DNA of 64,000 bases from Kiritimatiellia bacterium. Lineage in GTDB: Bacteria; Verrucomicrobiota; Kiritimatiellia; CAIQIC01; JAGNIJ01. Where the stretch lies: contig JAGNIJ010000013.1 in assembly GCA_018001225.1 (NCBI GenBank), positions 22,461-86,460 of the forward strand, given 5' to 3'. The translations under genes and the position numbers were made by a program. Position 1 is the stretch's first letter. Each line of letters opens with the position of its first letter. The notes beneath the pieces were generated by a model. It worked only from the letters and a program-made list of their open reading frames with translations, was not told where the DNA came from and made no database searches. Of the stretch, positions 8,663 to 16,758 are shown piece by piece.

Positions 8663-8772
8663 CCAGGGGCCGTCTTCATCGAGACTCACAGCGCTCCCGT
8701 GGCGGCAAACAGGCCTTGACCGCGCGCGGCCCCGGATTATGCTCGCGTCGGGTTCAAGCCAGGCGGGACGAC

Positions 8773-9264
8773 ATGGCGAAGAAGAAAGATCCGCGGCATA
8801 TCCTCTGGGCCCCGTGGCGAATGGAATACATCAAGCGGCCGCGGGAGAGCGGTTGTTTCCTGTGCAAGGGCCTGCGCTCCCGCGCCGACCGGGAGAACGG
8901 CGTGGTGATCCGCGGCCGGACCTGCGCGGTGGTCCTCAACCGCTATCCGTACACCGGCGGGCACCTGATGATCGCACCGCTTCGGCACGTCGCAACGCTC
9001 CAGGGCCTGAAGCCGGCCGAGTTGAACGAGATGATGCGCCTGGCGATCCGCTCGCTCGATCTCCTGCAGAAATCCATCCAGCCGCATGGCTTCAACCTCG
9101 GCCTGAACATCGGCGAGGCGGCGGGCGCGGGGCTGAAGGACCACGTGCACCTGCACATCGTCCCGCGCTGGAGCGGCGACACGAACTTCATGCCCGTGCT
9201 CGGCAAAACCCAGGTGACGCCCGTTTCCCTCGAAGCGCTCTGGGATCTGCTGCACGGGACGTGA
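8773..9264 (+). CDS. HIT family nucleotide hydrolase or phosphorylase
   Basis: Histidine-triad protein, 163 aa, close in length to Ap4A phosphorylase-like HIT proteins. The triad is in DHVHLHIVPRW (HxHxH). The N-terminal part (ILWAPWRMEYI) and the start of a zinc knuckle (CFLCKG) match the HIT/Ap4A branch. The substrate is probably a dinucleoside polyphosphate or AMP conjugate, with the middle histidine as nucleophile. ATG 8773 follows GGCGGGA; an in-frame TTG at 8716 is less likely. It stands alone on the plus strand, converging on recO. Confidence 0.88.
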   Translation: MAKKKDPRHILWAPWRMEYIKRPRESGCFLCKGLRSRADRENGVVIRGRTCAVVLNRYPYTGGHLMIAPLRHVATLQGLKPAELNEMMRLAIRSLDLLQKSIQPHGFNLGLNIGEAAGAGLKDHVHLHIVPRWSGDTNFMPVLGKTQVTPVSLEALWDLLHGT

Positions 9265-9265
9265 C

Positions 9266-9286
9266 GCGGGGGCGCGACGCCCCCGC
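9266..9286. terminator. Stem-loop between HIT gene and recO
   Basis: GCGGGGGCG (9266-9274), loop CGA, CGCCCCCGC (9278-9286): a perfect 9-bp GC stem filling the 23-bp gap between two convergent stops. It has no T run. Confidence 0.5.
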
Positions 9287-9287
9287 C

Positions 9288-10058
9288 TCATGCCACCCGC
9301 CGGGCCAGGACGTCGAGCGCCTCGCGCCGGCCGACGGGCTGCAGGTCGAGATGGTAGACCAGAAATCCCCCCAGCAACGCCTCGATCGCCGCCTTCTGCC
9401 GCGCGCCGCACCGGGTGCGGAGCGGCCCCTGCGGCGCCCGGGCCTGCTGCCAGGCGGCGAGCATGCCCAGGATATCGCCCCCGACGCGCGGCCGGGGCTC
9501 GCCGGCGGTCTTCCCGGCGCAATCCGCGCAGAGCAGGCCGCCACGGGCCGCGACGAAATCCGCGCGCCGCGGGGACAACTCCCCTCCGCACGCCGCGCAC
9601 TGCCGCAGCCGCGGGGACAGGCCCAGTTGCTCCAGTAGTCGCAGTTCGAACCAGAACACGAAGGCCTCGCCGCTCCCGGCCGCCTCCAGGTGATCCAGGG
9701 CGGAATCCAGCAGCGAGAACAGGCCCGCCTGCGGCGCCTCGGGCGGGACGGCCCGGGCCGTCAGGCCGGTGATATAGGACGCCGTGGCCGCGGCCTTCCA
9801 GTCGCGGCGCAGGCGCGGGCGAGTCTTCAGCGGCGCGCACTCGCGGGCGATGTGCAGCCCCCCGCGATCGCGGCGGTGGAACACCAGTTCGCACGTGTAG
9901 AAGAGGTCATACTGACCGAGGAACGCGCTGCGCGGGCGCTGGCTGCCCTTGACCATCGTCATGATCCGGCCCTGGTCCGGCGTCAGCCAGGACACGATCC
10001 GGGAGGTGTTGGAGAAGGGATAACAGCGCAGCACGAGGGCTGTCGTCTTGACGATCAT
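9288..10058 (-). CDS. recO: DNA repair protein RecO
   Basis: RecF-pathway mediator, 256 aa. RecO binds ssDNA and SSB through its N-terminal OB fold and, with RecR, loads RecA at gaps. The N-terminal OB-fold start (MIVKTTALVLRCYPFSNTSR) and the HGR-like LTPDQGRI segment are typical. The C-terminal zinc site appears as CAACGGEL and CADCAG. The start overlaps the stop of the DUF502 gene by ATGA, so the two are co-translated. Length and order of motifs match the family. Confidence 0.92.
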   Translation of the reverse strand: MIVKTTALVLRCYPFSNTSRIVSWLTPDQGRIMTMVKGSQRPRSAFLGQYDLFYTCELVFHRRDRGGLHIARECAPLKTRPRLRRDWKAAATASYITGLTARAVPPEAPQAGLFSLLDSALDHLEAAGSGEAFVFWFELRLLEQLGLSPRLRQCAACGGELSPRRADFVAARGGLLCADCAGKTAGEPRPRVGGDILGMLAAWQQARAPQGPLRTRCGARQKAAIEALLGGFLVYHLDLQPVGRREALDVLARRVA

Positions 10059-10780
10059 GAAGGTCCGGCGCCGGATTCCGAATCAAGCCGACCCTCGCGC
10101 TCCGCCCATTTCTGCAACTTGTCGAGGAACGTGGGGCGCTCGTCCACCCGGCCGGGGCCGCCCGGGTAGACCGTGCCGCCGGAGACGACCAGCTTCATGG
10201 CGTCGCCGACGCTGATGGGGAGATCGTAGGTCTCGTTTTTGGGCACGAAGATCAGCAAGCCGGAGGTGGGGTTCGGCGTGGTCGGGATGAACACGGCCAC
10301 CAGCGTGGCGCGAACCTCGGCCGGCAGGTTCCCCGTGAATTCCGGCGGCACGGGGGTGGTCACGAAGCCCATCGAGTAGATGCCCTTCCGCGGATACTCC
10401 ACGAGCACGACCTCCTGGAACAGCGTCTGGCTCTGGGCCAGCAGGGCCTCGCCGATCTGGCGCATGGAGATGTAGATCTTGTTGAACACCGGGATGCGCG
10501 ACAGGATGGCGTCGCCGATGCGGTACAGCCGCGCGCCGATTATGTTCCGGATGAGCAGGCCGAGGAGGAAGAGCACGGCCAGGAAAAGGAGAAGAGCGAT
10601 CAGGCGGAAGATGATCTCCGGGTAGACCTCCCCGACCTTTCGCGGCACCAGGGGCATGACGCGGTCGGTGATGAGCGTGAACAGCCACATCACCACGAAG
10701 ACCGCGACCGCGATGGGGGCGACCAGGAACAGACCGGTGAGGATGTTGTTGCGCAACGCCCGCATGATTTTTCTGAACAT
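10055..10780 (-). CDS. DUF502 family membrane protein
   Basis: Inner-membrane protein of 241 aa. Two hydrophobic helices at about 13-40 and 55-80 are followed by a soluble domain with the family's conserved stretches (NILTGLFLVAPIAV, RIPVFNKIYISMRQ, VVLVEYPRKGIYSMGFVT, VFIPTTPNPTSG). The biochemical role of DUF502 proteins is not established. It is the first gene of a two-gene unit with recO. The last 40 residues are charged and probably cytoplasmic. Confidence 0.88.
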   Translation of the reverse strand: MFRKIMRALRNNILTGLFLVAPIAVAVFVVMWLFTLITDRVMPLVPRKVGEVYPEIIFRLIALLLFLAVLFLLGLLIRNIIGARLYRIGDAILSRIPVFNKIYISMRQIGEALLAQSQTLFQEVVLVEYPRKGIYSMGFVTTPVPPEFTGNLPAEVRATLVAVFIPTTPNPTSGLLIFVPKNETYDLPISVGDAMKLVVSGGTVYPGGPGRVDERPTFLDKLQKWAEREGRLDSESGAGPS

Positions 10781-10964
10781 GGTGCCCGGCTCTTTCCACC
10801 GGATACCTTACAGGGCCGAACCCGCGGAGCAAGTGGAAAGGCAGGGCCGGCTCGGGCCCACTTTTCTGATAGCCCGCGCTTCATGAAGGCCGCCACAGGC
10901 GGAAGCCACCGGCGAGGCGGGGCTGGTCCCGCCAAGGCCCCTTTCCCCCGCCAACCACCCATGC

Positions 10965-10984
10965 TCACACTTTTCGAAGTGTGA
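10965..10984. promoter_or_regulatory. CACACTT-type palindrome, copy 1
   Basis: TCACACTT (10965-10972), loop TTCG, AAGTGTGA (10977-10984): a perfect 8-bp dyad at the left edge of the AT-rich block. It shares the core CACACTT-N4-AAGTGTG with sites at 11064 and 43814. Confidence 0.5.
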
Positions 10985-11063
10985 TAATAGGTTAGTTATA
11001 ATCACGACTAGAAATTTCAGTGTTAAGATCGTATTATAAAAGCGTTATATTGATTTTCGTCAT

Positions 11064-11087
11064 TCTCACACTTCGCTAAGTGTGAGA
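11064..11087. promoter_or_regulatory. CACACTT-type palindrome, copy 2
   Basis: TCTCACACTT (11064-11073), loop CGCT, AAGTGTGAGA (11078-11087): a perfect 10-bp dyad at the right edge of the AT-rich block, 106 bp upstream of the ATG at 11193. Confidence 0.5.
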
Positions 11088-11192
11088 GTAGCATCGCGAG
11101 GCGGTCTCTGGGGCCCTGCAGGGGCCCGAAGGCCGCACAATAGGATCGACGGCTCGCACGTAGTAGGAGTATGAGACGGAAGGAGGCCGGTT

Positions 11193-12869
11193 ATGACGAC
11201 GCGCTGTGTCCCGGGCATTCTCGTGGTCGCGACGCTCCTGGCGGCGACCGCCGGGGCCGGAGAGGATGCGGAATTCCGCAAGCTCGAACGCGACATCCCT
11301 TCGCTGTACCTGCTGAACGGGCTGTTCCTGACCCAGGACCAGAACGCCGGCCTGGCCGCCCGCCTCGTCGAGATGGAACGCGTGGAGGCGGAAACCGCCG
11401 CCCGCGTCGAGTCGCTGGTCCGGCGGTACGGCGACGCCAAGGCCCTGGTGCGGCTCGCGGGCCACGACAAGACGACGGGCCGGGCTCCGCGTCCGCCCGC
11501 AGAGCTCAAGGACATTCAGAATGAGCGCGAAGAGCGGGAGCGGCAGATGCGCCGCCTGGCGCAGGAGGTCTACGACCTGCTGACGCCCGCGCAGGCGGAA
11601 ATCCTCGACCGTTTCACGCCGTGCTTCATCCCGCCCGGCGACTTCCGCGACCCGGTGCGCGTCGGCCAGGCGGAAAACCACCTCGGGGTCGGAGAGCCGA
11701 TCCTGAAACGCCTTCGCGAAGCGCCCGAGTTCCGGCTCGACGAGGCCCGCGAACGCGCGGTCGAGATCCTGACGCACTACGTGCTTCAGAAACGCCGTGT
11801 GAAATACAGCAAGGAGGCGGAGGCCGGCGTGCGGAAGGAAATCGAGACCGCCCTCGACCAGGAACTGCCGCGCATCCGCTCGTTGAACGACGTGGACCTC
11901 GAACTGGAAAAAGAGGACATCCTGTGCCGCCTGATCCCGGTCGACGAGCGCCCGGCCTCGAGCGACGAACAGCTCAAGCGGATCGGCATGTACGTGCTCA
12001 ATCCCGGCTGCCTCGACATCGTGCGGGAACGCGCGAACACGCCGGCCCCGGCCGTCGCCCCGCGGTGGGCCACGGCAGCCCGGCCCGACGAAACGCGGGA
12101 CAACGCGCAACGGCTGAAGGCGGTCGGACTGCTGGCGGGGCTGGACCTTACAAAGGAGCAGGCGAACCGCCTGCTGCCCGTCGCCCGGTCCGCCCGCGAC
12201 GCCCGCGCCGAGGTCCACGCCCGCGCCAACGAAGTGAAGAGCCGGGCCCTGGCCGATTACCGGCAACTCCGGGCCGAACTGGCAAACGGCCACCCCGCGC
12301 CGGAGACCGAGCAGACCTGCCAGCACTGGCACCATTCGGTGAAGATGATCTACGAACAGGACATGTTCTCCGCACTGCATCCGTACGAGCAGGAGGCGGA
12401 GCGAATCCTGACCGCGGGCCAGTCGGCCATGTTCGCCGCGGCCGCGAACCCGCCCTCGCCGGACCAGGGCGGCCCAATGCCCGCCCGCCGTCAGCACCGG
12501 CTGGCCCTGCAGACCCTTGAACAGGCCAGGAAGATGTCGCCGGCGCAATTTCAGCGCGAGGGGCACGACCTGGCCGACCGATTCGTGCGCGAGTGCGTCG
12601 GACAGGAGGAGGACATGGGCGTGGATATTCCCACGGAAGCCGAGCGAGCGCAGGATGTCCTCGAACAGGCCCGCGGCATGAGCCAAGGCGAGTTCCGCAG
12701 GCAACTGCGCGACCTGGTCGCCGATATGAGTCCTCGCCGCTCGGCCCCGCGCGAGACGGCCTACGGGACCAAGTACGCCCGGGGCGAACCGGTACCGGTG
12801 CTCGGGCCGGGCGCCGAGCTGCTTTTCACGGACGCAGGCGTAGACCTGATCGCAGCGCTGGCAAAATGA
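11193..12869 (+). CDS. Exported helical protein coupled to AmrS
   Basis: Secreted or periplasmic protein of 558 aa with a signal peptide (residues 1-22, ending near TAGAGEDA) and a long, charged, largely helical body. Two LTPAQ/LTKEQ-like elements (DLLTPAQAEILDRF near 130-145, GLDLTKEQANRLLPVA near 312-327) recall Spy/CpxP-type LTxxQ motifs. No enzymatic motif is recognised. Its stop overlaps the start of the Tat-targeted radical SAM gene by ATGA, suggesting the two act together outside the cytoplasm or at the membrane. A strong AGGAGG supports the ATG at 11193. The function is unknown. Confidence 0.75.
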   Translation: MTTRCVPGILVVATLLAATAGAGEDAEFRKLERDIPSLYLLNGLFLTQDQNAGLAARLVEMERVEAETAARVESLVRRYGDAKALVRLAGHDKTTGRAPRPPAELKDIQNEREERERQMRRLAQEVYDLLTPAQAEILDRFTPCFIPPGDFRDPVRVGQAENHLGVGEPILKRLREAPEFRLDEARERAVEILTHYVLQKRRVKYSKEAEAGVRKEIETALDQELPRIRSLNDVDLELEKEDILCRLIPVDERPASSDEQLKRIGMYVLNPGCLDIVRERANTPAPAVAPRWATAARPDETRDNAQRLKAVGLLAGLDLTKEQANRLLPVARSARDARAEVHARANEVKSRALADYRQLRAELANGHPAPETEQTCQHWHHSVKMIYEQDMFSALHPYEQEAERILTAGQSAMFAAAANPPSPDQGGPMPARRQHRLALQTLEQARKMSPAQFQREGHDLADRFVRECVGQEEDMGVDIPTEAERAQDVLEQARGMSQGEFRRQLRDLVADMSPRRSAPRETAYGTKYARGEPVPVLGPGAELLFTDAGVDLIAALAK

Positions 12870-14011
12870 AAAACCGGCTCACCCGACGGCAGTTCCTCGG
12901 CCGTTGCGCGTGCGGCGGGCTGGGCGCGGCCCTCGGCGCCGCGCTCCCCTGCCCCGCGTTCGCCCAGGACCGTCGCGCCGCGCGCTGGGCCGCGGCCGGC
13001 GACCTGCGCGAGGCGTTCTTCTGGGAGCCGGCCGGCGACGGCCGCACCCGCTGCCTGACCTGCCCCAACGAGTGCGTGTGCCCCGAGGGCGGCGTCACCG
13101 CCTGCCGCACGCGGATCAACCTGGGCGGACGGCTTTACTCGATGACCTACGGCCGGCCCTGCGTCGTGTTCCAGGACGCGCTGGAAAAAAACCCGCTTTA
13201 CCACGTCACCCCCGGCCAGGAGGCGCTCGGCATCGGGACGGCGGGCTGCAACCTGCGCTGCCTCTACTGCCAGAACTGGGAATTCGCGCAATGCGGCCCG
13301 TGGGAGACGCGGAACATGAGCCTGTCCCCGGAGGGCCTCGTGGATCGGGCCGCCTCCCGCGGCCTGAAATGGATCACCTTCTCCTACACCGAGCCTGTCG
13401 CCTACCTCGAGTATGCCCTGGACATCGCGCGTCTGGCCGTGCGGCGCGGCCTGCGCTGCGCGGTCGTCACGGGCGGGTTCATCCACGCGAAACCGCTCGC
13501 GGCCCTGCTGGAGTGCGGCGCGGCGTTCAGCGTGACCCTGAAGGGCGCCGACGAGAAGTTCTACCGGGACGTCGTCGCGTGCCCGCGCGACAGCGTGTGG
13601 CAGACCATCCGGGCCATCGCGCAGTCCGGCCGCTGGATCGAGGTGGTCAACCTGATCGTGCCGACGATGAACGACCGGCCGGAGGGGATCCGCGCGATCG
13701 CGCGATCGCTGGCGGGCTTGAGCCCGGACATCCCGCTGCACTTCCTGCGCTTCGCGCCGGCGTACAAGCTCAAGCACCTGCCGCCGACACCGCGCGAGAC
13801 GCTGGAGCAGGCGCGCGAGGCGGCGATCAAGGAAGGCCTTCATTACGTGTACCTGGCGAACCTGCCGGGCCACGAGGGCGCCTCGACCCTCTGCCCCTCC
13901 TGCCGGCGCGTGCTGGTCGAACGGGTCGGGTTCAAGGTCCTGCGCAACGACATCCGCGGCGGCCGCTGCCCCGGCTGCCAGGTGCGGTTGCCGGGTTTGG
14001 ACCTTGGGTAG
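12866..14011 (+). CDS. amrS: AmrS-type radical SAM enzyme with Tat signal
   Basis: Radical SAM enzyme of 381 aa resembling the AmmeMemoRadiSam radical SAM protein and PflA-like activases. The [4Fe-4S] motif is CNLRCLYC (Cys128, Cys132, Cys135), preceded by the family's TPGQEALGIGTAG. N-terminal Cys-rich CLTCPNECVC and C-terminal CPSCRRV and CPGCQ could bind another metal. The protein opens with a twin-arginine signal (TRRQFLGRCACGG, hydrophobic core, AFAQ), implying export after cofactor loading or membrane attachment. The start overlaps the upstream exported protein by ATGA. The usual AmmeMemo partner proteins are not in the window. The reaction is unknown. Confidence 0.85.
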   Translation: MKNRLTRRQFLGRCACGGLGAALGAALPCPAFAQDRRAARWAAAGDLREAFFWEPAGDGRTRCLTCPNECVCPEGGVTACRTRINLGGRLYSMTYGRPCVVFQDALEKNPLYHVTPGQEALGIGTAGCNLRCLYCQNWEFAQCGPWETRNMSLSPEGLVDRAASRGLKWITFSYTEPVAYLEYALDIARLAVRRGLRCAVVTGGFIHAKPLAALLECGAAFSVTLKGADEKFYRDVVACPRDSVWQTIRAIAQSGRWIEVVNLIVPTMNDRPEGIRAIARSLAGLSPDIPLHFLRFAPAYKLKHLPPTPRETLEQAREAAIKEGLHYVYLANLPGHEGASTLCPSCRRVLVERVGFKVLRNDIRGGRCPGCQVRLPGLDLG

Positions 14012-14012
14012 T

Positions 14013-14483
14013 TCAGCGGCGGCCGGGGCCGGCCGCCCTCCACAGGTTGTCCAGCAAGCCGGCCCGTCCCGCCGCGCGCAGCCAGGCCCGTTCCTGCCGC
14101 AGCATGGCGCGGCGCTGGGCGGGGGTATGGTCCACCGCCCCGGCCAGGTGGTGGAGGCCGTGGGCGATGTAGAGCGCGAGTTCCGCCTCGCCCCGAGGGC
14201 CGGGCCCGCCGACGGCCAGGGCGCGCTCGACGTTGACAATCACCTCGCCGCCCGGCGGCGAGGCGTAGGGCTGGGTGATGACGTCGGTGGGCCAGGCCTT
14301 TCCGAAGCACGCGATATTGACGGGGACAATGCCCTCGTCGTCCGTAAAGAGAACGGTCAATTCGCGCCAGGGCGACCGACCGGCATCACGGTTGATCCGG
14401 CCGGCCAGGTTCAGGATCAGCCTCTTCAGATTCCGCATCTTCAGAGAGATCCGGCTCTGCCGGTTGTGGAGACTTGGTTTCAT
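14013..14483 (-). CDS. ybeY: Endoribonuclease YbeY
   Basis: rRNA maturation and quality-control nuclease, 156 aa. The metal-binding motif is HGLHHLAGAVDH (the HGxLHLxGYDH family signature with Tyr replaced by Val). ATG 14483 is supported by the family-like N-terminus HNRQSRISLKMRNLKRLI, although it overlaps the pgpH end by 98 bp. It follows phoH and pgpH, the common phoH-pgpH-ybeY order. Its stop lies 1 bp from the stop of the convergent amrS gene. Confidence 0.9.
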   Translation of the reverse strand: MKPSLHNRQSRISLKMRNLKRLILNLAGRINRDAGRSPWRELTVLFTDDEGIVPVNIACFGKAWPTDVITQPYASPPGGEVIVNVERALAVGGPGPRGEAELALYIAHGLHHLAGAVDHTPAQRRAMLRQERAWLRAAGRAGLLDNLWRAAGPGRR

Positions 14484-16758
14484 CGGGGGGATAGGCGACG
14501 CGCAAGTGCATCATGTTGGCCAGCGTAAAGACGAACGAGCGCCGGATCGCGCCGAGGTCGCCGAGCGTCAGCGGGCATTCGTCGAACTGCCCGTCGCGGA
14601 GCTTGCCGGCGGCGATATCGTTGACCAGGTTTTCGATTCGAGCGGGCGTGGGTGATTCCAGCGTGCGGGCGGCCGCCTCGACGGAATCCGCGAGGGCGAG
14701 GATCGCCATCTCGCGGGTCTGCGGGCGGCGGCCGCCGTATCGGAATTCCTGGTCGGGCACCGCCGACTCGGCCGACCCGTTGCCCTCGCCCTCCTCCTTC
14801 TGCTGGCGGGCGCGGTGGTAGAAGTAGGAGACCAGACCATTGCCGTGGTGCTGCTCGATGCCGGCCGCCACGGTGGCGGGGATGCGATAGCGCCGGGCGA
14901 GGCCCAGCCCTTCCTTGACATGGGACGTGATGATCAGGCTGCTCATGCGGGGCGCCAAGGCATCGTGCGGATTCGCGCCGGGGCGCATGTTTTCGATGAA
15001 GAACTCGGGCTTGGCGAGCTTGCCGATGTCGTGGAAGTAGGCGGCGGCACGGACCTGCAGGGCGTTGGCGCCGACCTTCTGGGCGGCCTCCTGGGCCAGG
15101 TTGGCGACCACGATGCTGTGCTGGTAGGTGCCGGGCGCCTCCATCGCCAGGCGCTGCAGCAAAGGATGGCTCAAGTCGCAGAGTTCGAGGAGCGTCAGGT
15201 TGGTCGTCACGCGAAACGCCCATTCCAGCAGGGGGATCAGCAGAATGGTCAGCAACGCGTAAACCATGCCGCCGACGAGGCCGGTTCCGGCCTGGATCAG
15301 CAGCACGGGTCCCGGCACGCCGTGGATGGCCGCGAAGGCGATGGCCACGAGCACCTCGGCCAGCCCGATCAGCGCACCGGCCCGGTAGATCCGGGAGCGC
15401 TTGCGCACGTCGCGCGCCGCCAGCGTGGCCACGACGCTGACCAGCAGGCCCAGGATCAGCACGCTGAAGCTATGGTCGAACAGGATCGCCATGACCAGGC
15501 TGTTCCACGCGCCGACGATCACCGCGGCCGGGACGCCGAGCAGGATCACCGCCAGCAGCGGCGACAGCGACAGCGGCAGGACGAACTCGATCAGCGTCGG
15601 CGAGAGCAGCCCCGTGCGGCCGACGACGTTCACCACCAACCGGGTCGGCGCCAGGGAAACCAGGGAGATCACGATCAGCAACAGAAGATGCCGGGGATTC
15701 AAAGGCAACGCCGGAGCCCAGACATGCAGCAGCCCCGCGCACACGATCAGCGCGCCCATCAACAGCCCCGCGTTGCCGATCTGCTTCAACAGCAGGTCGT
15801 AGGGCGACTCCAACTGCCGGCGGCGCTGCTCGTGCTTCTGGAGATACTCGAGCACCTGGGGGGTCACCGGCTCGCCGGCCTCGACCAGCATCGTCCCCGT
15901 CGTCACGCGGGCCATCACCGGCTCCACGGCTTGCGCCGCGACCCGGCGCTGCTCCGTGGTCGTCCGGCGGTCGTAGACCAGGTTCGGCACAAACCACGGC
16001 TTCAGCAGCGCCTCAAGGGCCGGGCGCGGAAGGACCGTCTCCCCAGCCTTCTCGGGCATGCGCTCAAGCGCGGCCGCCAGCGCATCGGAGGGCAGCAGCA
16101 GTTCGTTCAGGCGCACCGGGCTTTTCCACAGGCCGTCGGAGGATTGGAGGCCGATGGACCCGGCGGTGGCCAACCCCTGGAAGGCGGAATCCCGGTCCTC
16201 CGGGGACACGATGCCGCGGCCCCAGACGTCGCGCGCGCTCTTCTTGATGGCTTCCCGGACAGCGTCCTCCGCCTCCGGCGGGAAGAGGGCCAGTGCCTGG
16301 TCCGGCGTCAGCGGAAGACCCAGCAGGTCGAGCACGCCGCCGACGGATCGAGCAAGGGCGTCCGAATCCGGCTTCGGCGCGGCGGCCTGCCGTTCGCGCT
16401 CGGCCACGAGACGCTCCACGAACTTGTCCAGCGCACGCGAAGCGGTATGCAGGGGGGCGGAGTCCACGGTAAACGAAGGCGGCACGGACGCCAGCGCCTG
16501 CTGCCGGTTCAGGTCCGTGCGCGCAAGGTCCTCGCACTTGAAGTCCACCTGGGCCACGACCGTCAGCGGCGCGCGCTGGCCGGGCGTCAGGCCGCTGAAC
16601 GGCCGGTCCGGCGTCAGGTTCAGCAGCACGAGGGCCGAGACCCAGAGCAGAAGGCCCAGCAGCAGCGGGAGCGTCGGGATCCGGGCGCGCGCGGTCTTGC
16701 GCGCGGCCAGGGACTCGGCGCGCCGGAACGCCCGGCCCTTGCCCCGGGAAAAAATCAT
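14386..16758 (-). CDS. pgpH: Cyclic di-AMP phosphodiesterase, 7TM-HD family (PgpH-like)
   Basis: Membrane phosphodiesterase of 790 aa. An N-terminal transmembrane helix (about 29-48) precedes a 260-residue extracytoplasmic 7TMR-HDED region, then about seven membrane helices (330-520). A cytoplasmic HD domain carries PGTYQHSIVVANLA and the catalytic AAYFHDIGK near 565-575, plus EQHHGN. Characterised homologues hydrolyse c-di-AMP to pApA. The start overlaps the phoH stop by ATGA. The acidic tail (DLSEDAESEEADPEPG) is encoded by DNA that also encodes the N-terminus of YbeY. Confidence 0.9.
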   Translation of the reverse strand: MIFSRGKGRAFRRAESLAARKTARARIPTLPLLLGLLLWVSALVLLNLTPDRPFSGLTPGQRAPLTVVAQVDFKCEDLARTDLNRQQALASVPPSFTVDSAPLHTASRALDKFVERLVAERERQAAAPKPDSDALARSVGGVLDLLGLPLTPDQALALFPPEAEDAVREAIKKSARDVWGRGIVSPEDRDSAFQGLATAGSIGLQSSDGLWKSPVRLNELLLPSDALAAALERMPEKAGETVLPRPALEALLKPWFVPNLVYDRRTTTEQRRVAAQAVEPVMARVTTGTMLVEAGEPVTPQVLEYLQKHEQRRRQLESPYDLLLKQIGNAGLLMGALIVCAGLLHVWAPALPLNPRHLLLLIVISLVSLAPTRLVVNVVGRTGLLSPTLIEFVLPLSLSPLLAVILLGVPAAVIVGAWNSLVMAILFDHSFSVLILGLLVSVVATLAARDVRKRSRIYRAGALIGLAEVLVAIAFAAIHGVPGPVLLIQAGTGLVGGMVYALLTILLIPLLEWAFRVTTNLTLLELCDLSHPLLQRLAMEAPGTYQHSIVVANLAQEAAQKVGANALQVRAAAYFHDIGKLAKPEFFIENMRPGANPHDALAPRMSSLIITSHVKEGLGLARRYRIPATVAAGIEQHHGNGLVSYFYHRARQQKEEGEGNGSAESAVPDQEFRYGGRRPQTREMAILALADSVEAAARTLESPTPARIENLVNDIAAGKLRDGQFDECPLTLGDLGAIRRSFVFTLANMMHLRVAYPPDETKSPQPAEPDLSEDAESEEADPEPGRPDQP

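Larger units (their letters stand above)
10781..11192. other. 412-bp divergent intergenic region rich in palindromes
   Basis: No gene is visible. The DUF502 side holds a GC hairpin GGCGGG-GCTGGT-CCCGCC at 10916-10933. An AT-rich block of about 80 bp (10985-11063), with TATAAT-like hexamers on both strands, is bracketed by two perfect CACACTT-type palindromes. The plus-strand gene at 11193 has an AGGAGG site at 11181-11186. The block probably holds divergent promoters. Confidence 0.5.

Noticed and set aside
6729..9638. A 969-residue plus-strand open frame
   Set aside because: It runs antisense through the kinase and across the HIT gene in another frame; the motifs of the minus-strand kinase show which strand is coding.
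10985..11063. A small RNA or tRNA gene between the two CACACTT palindromes
   Set aside because: The 79-bp AT-rich block shows no cloverleaf, no conserved tRNA boxes and no terminator T run; promoter DNA is more likely.
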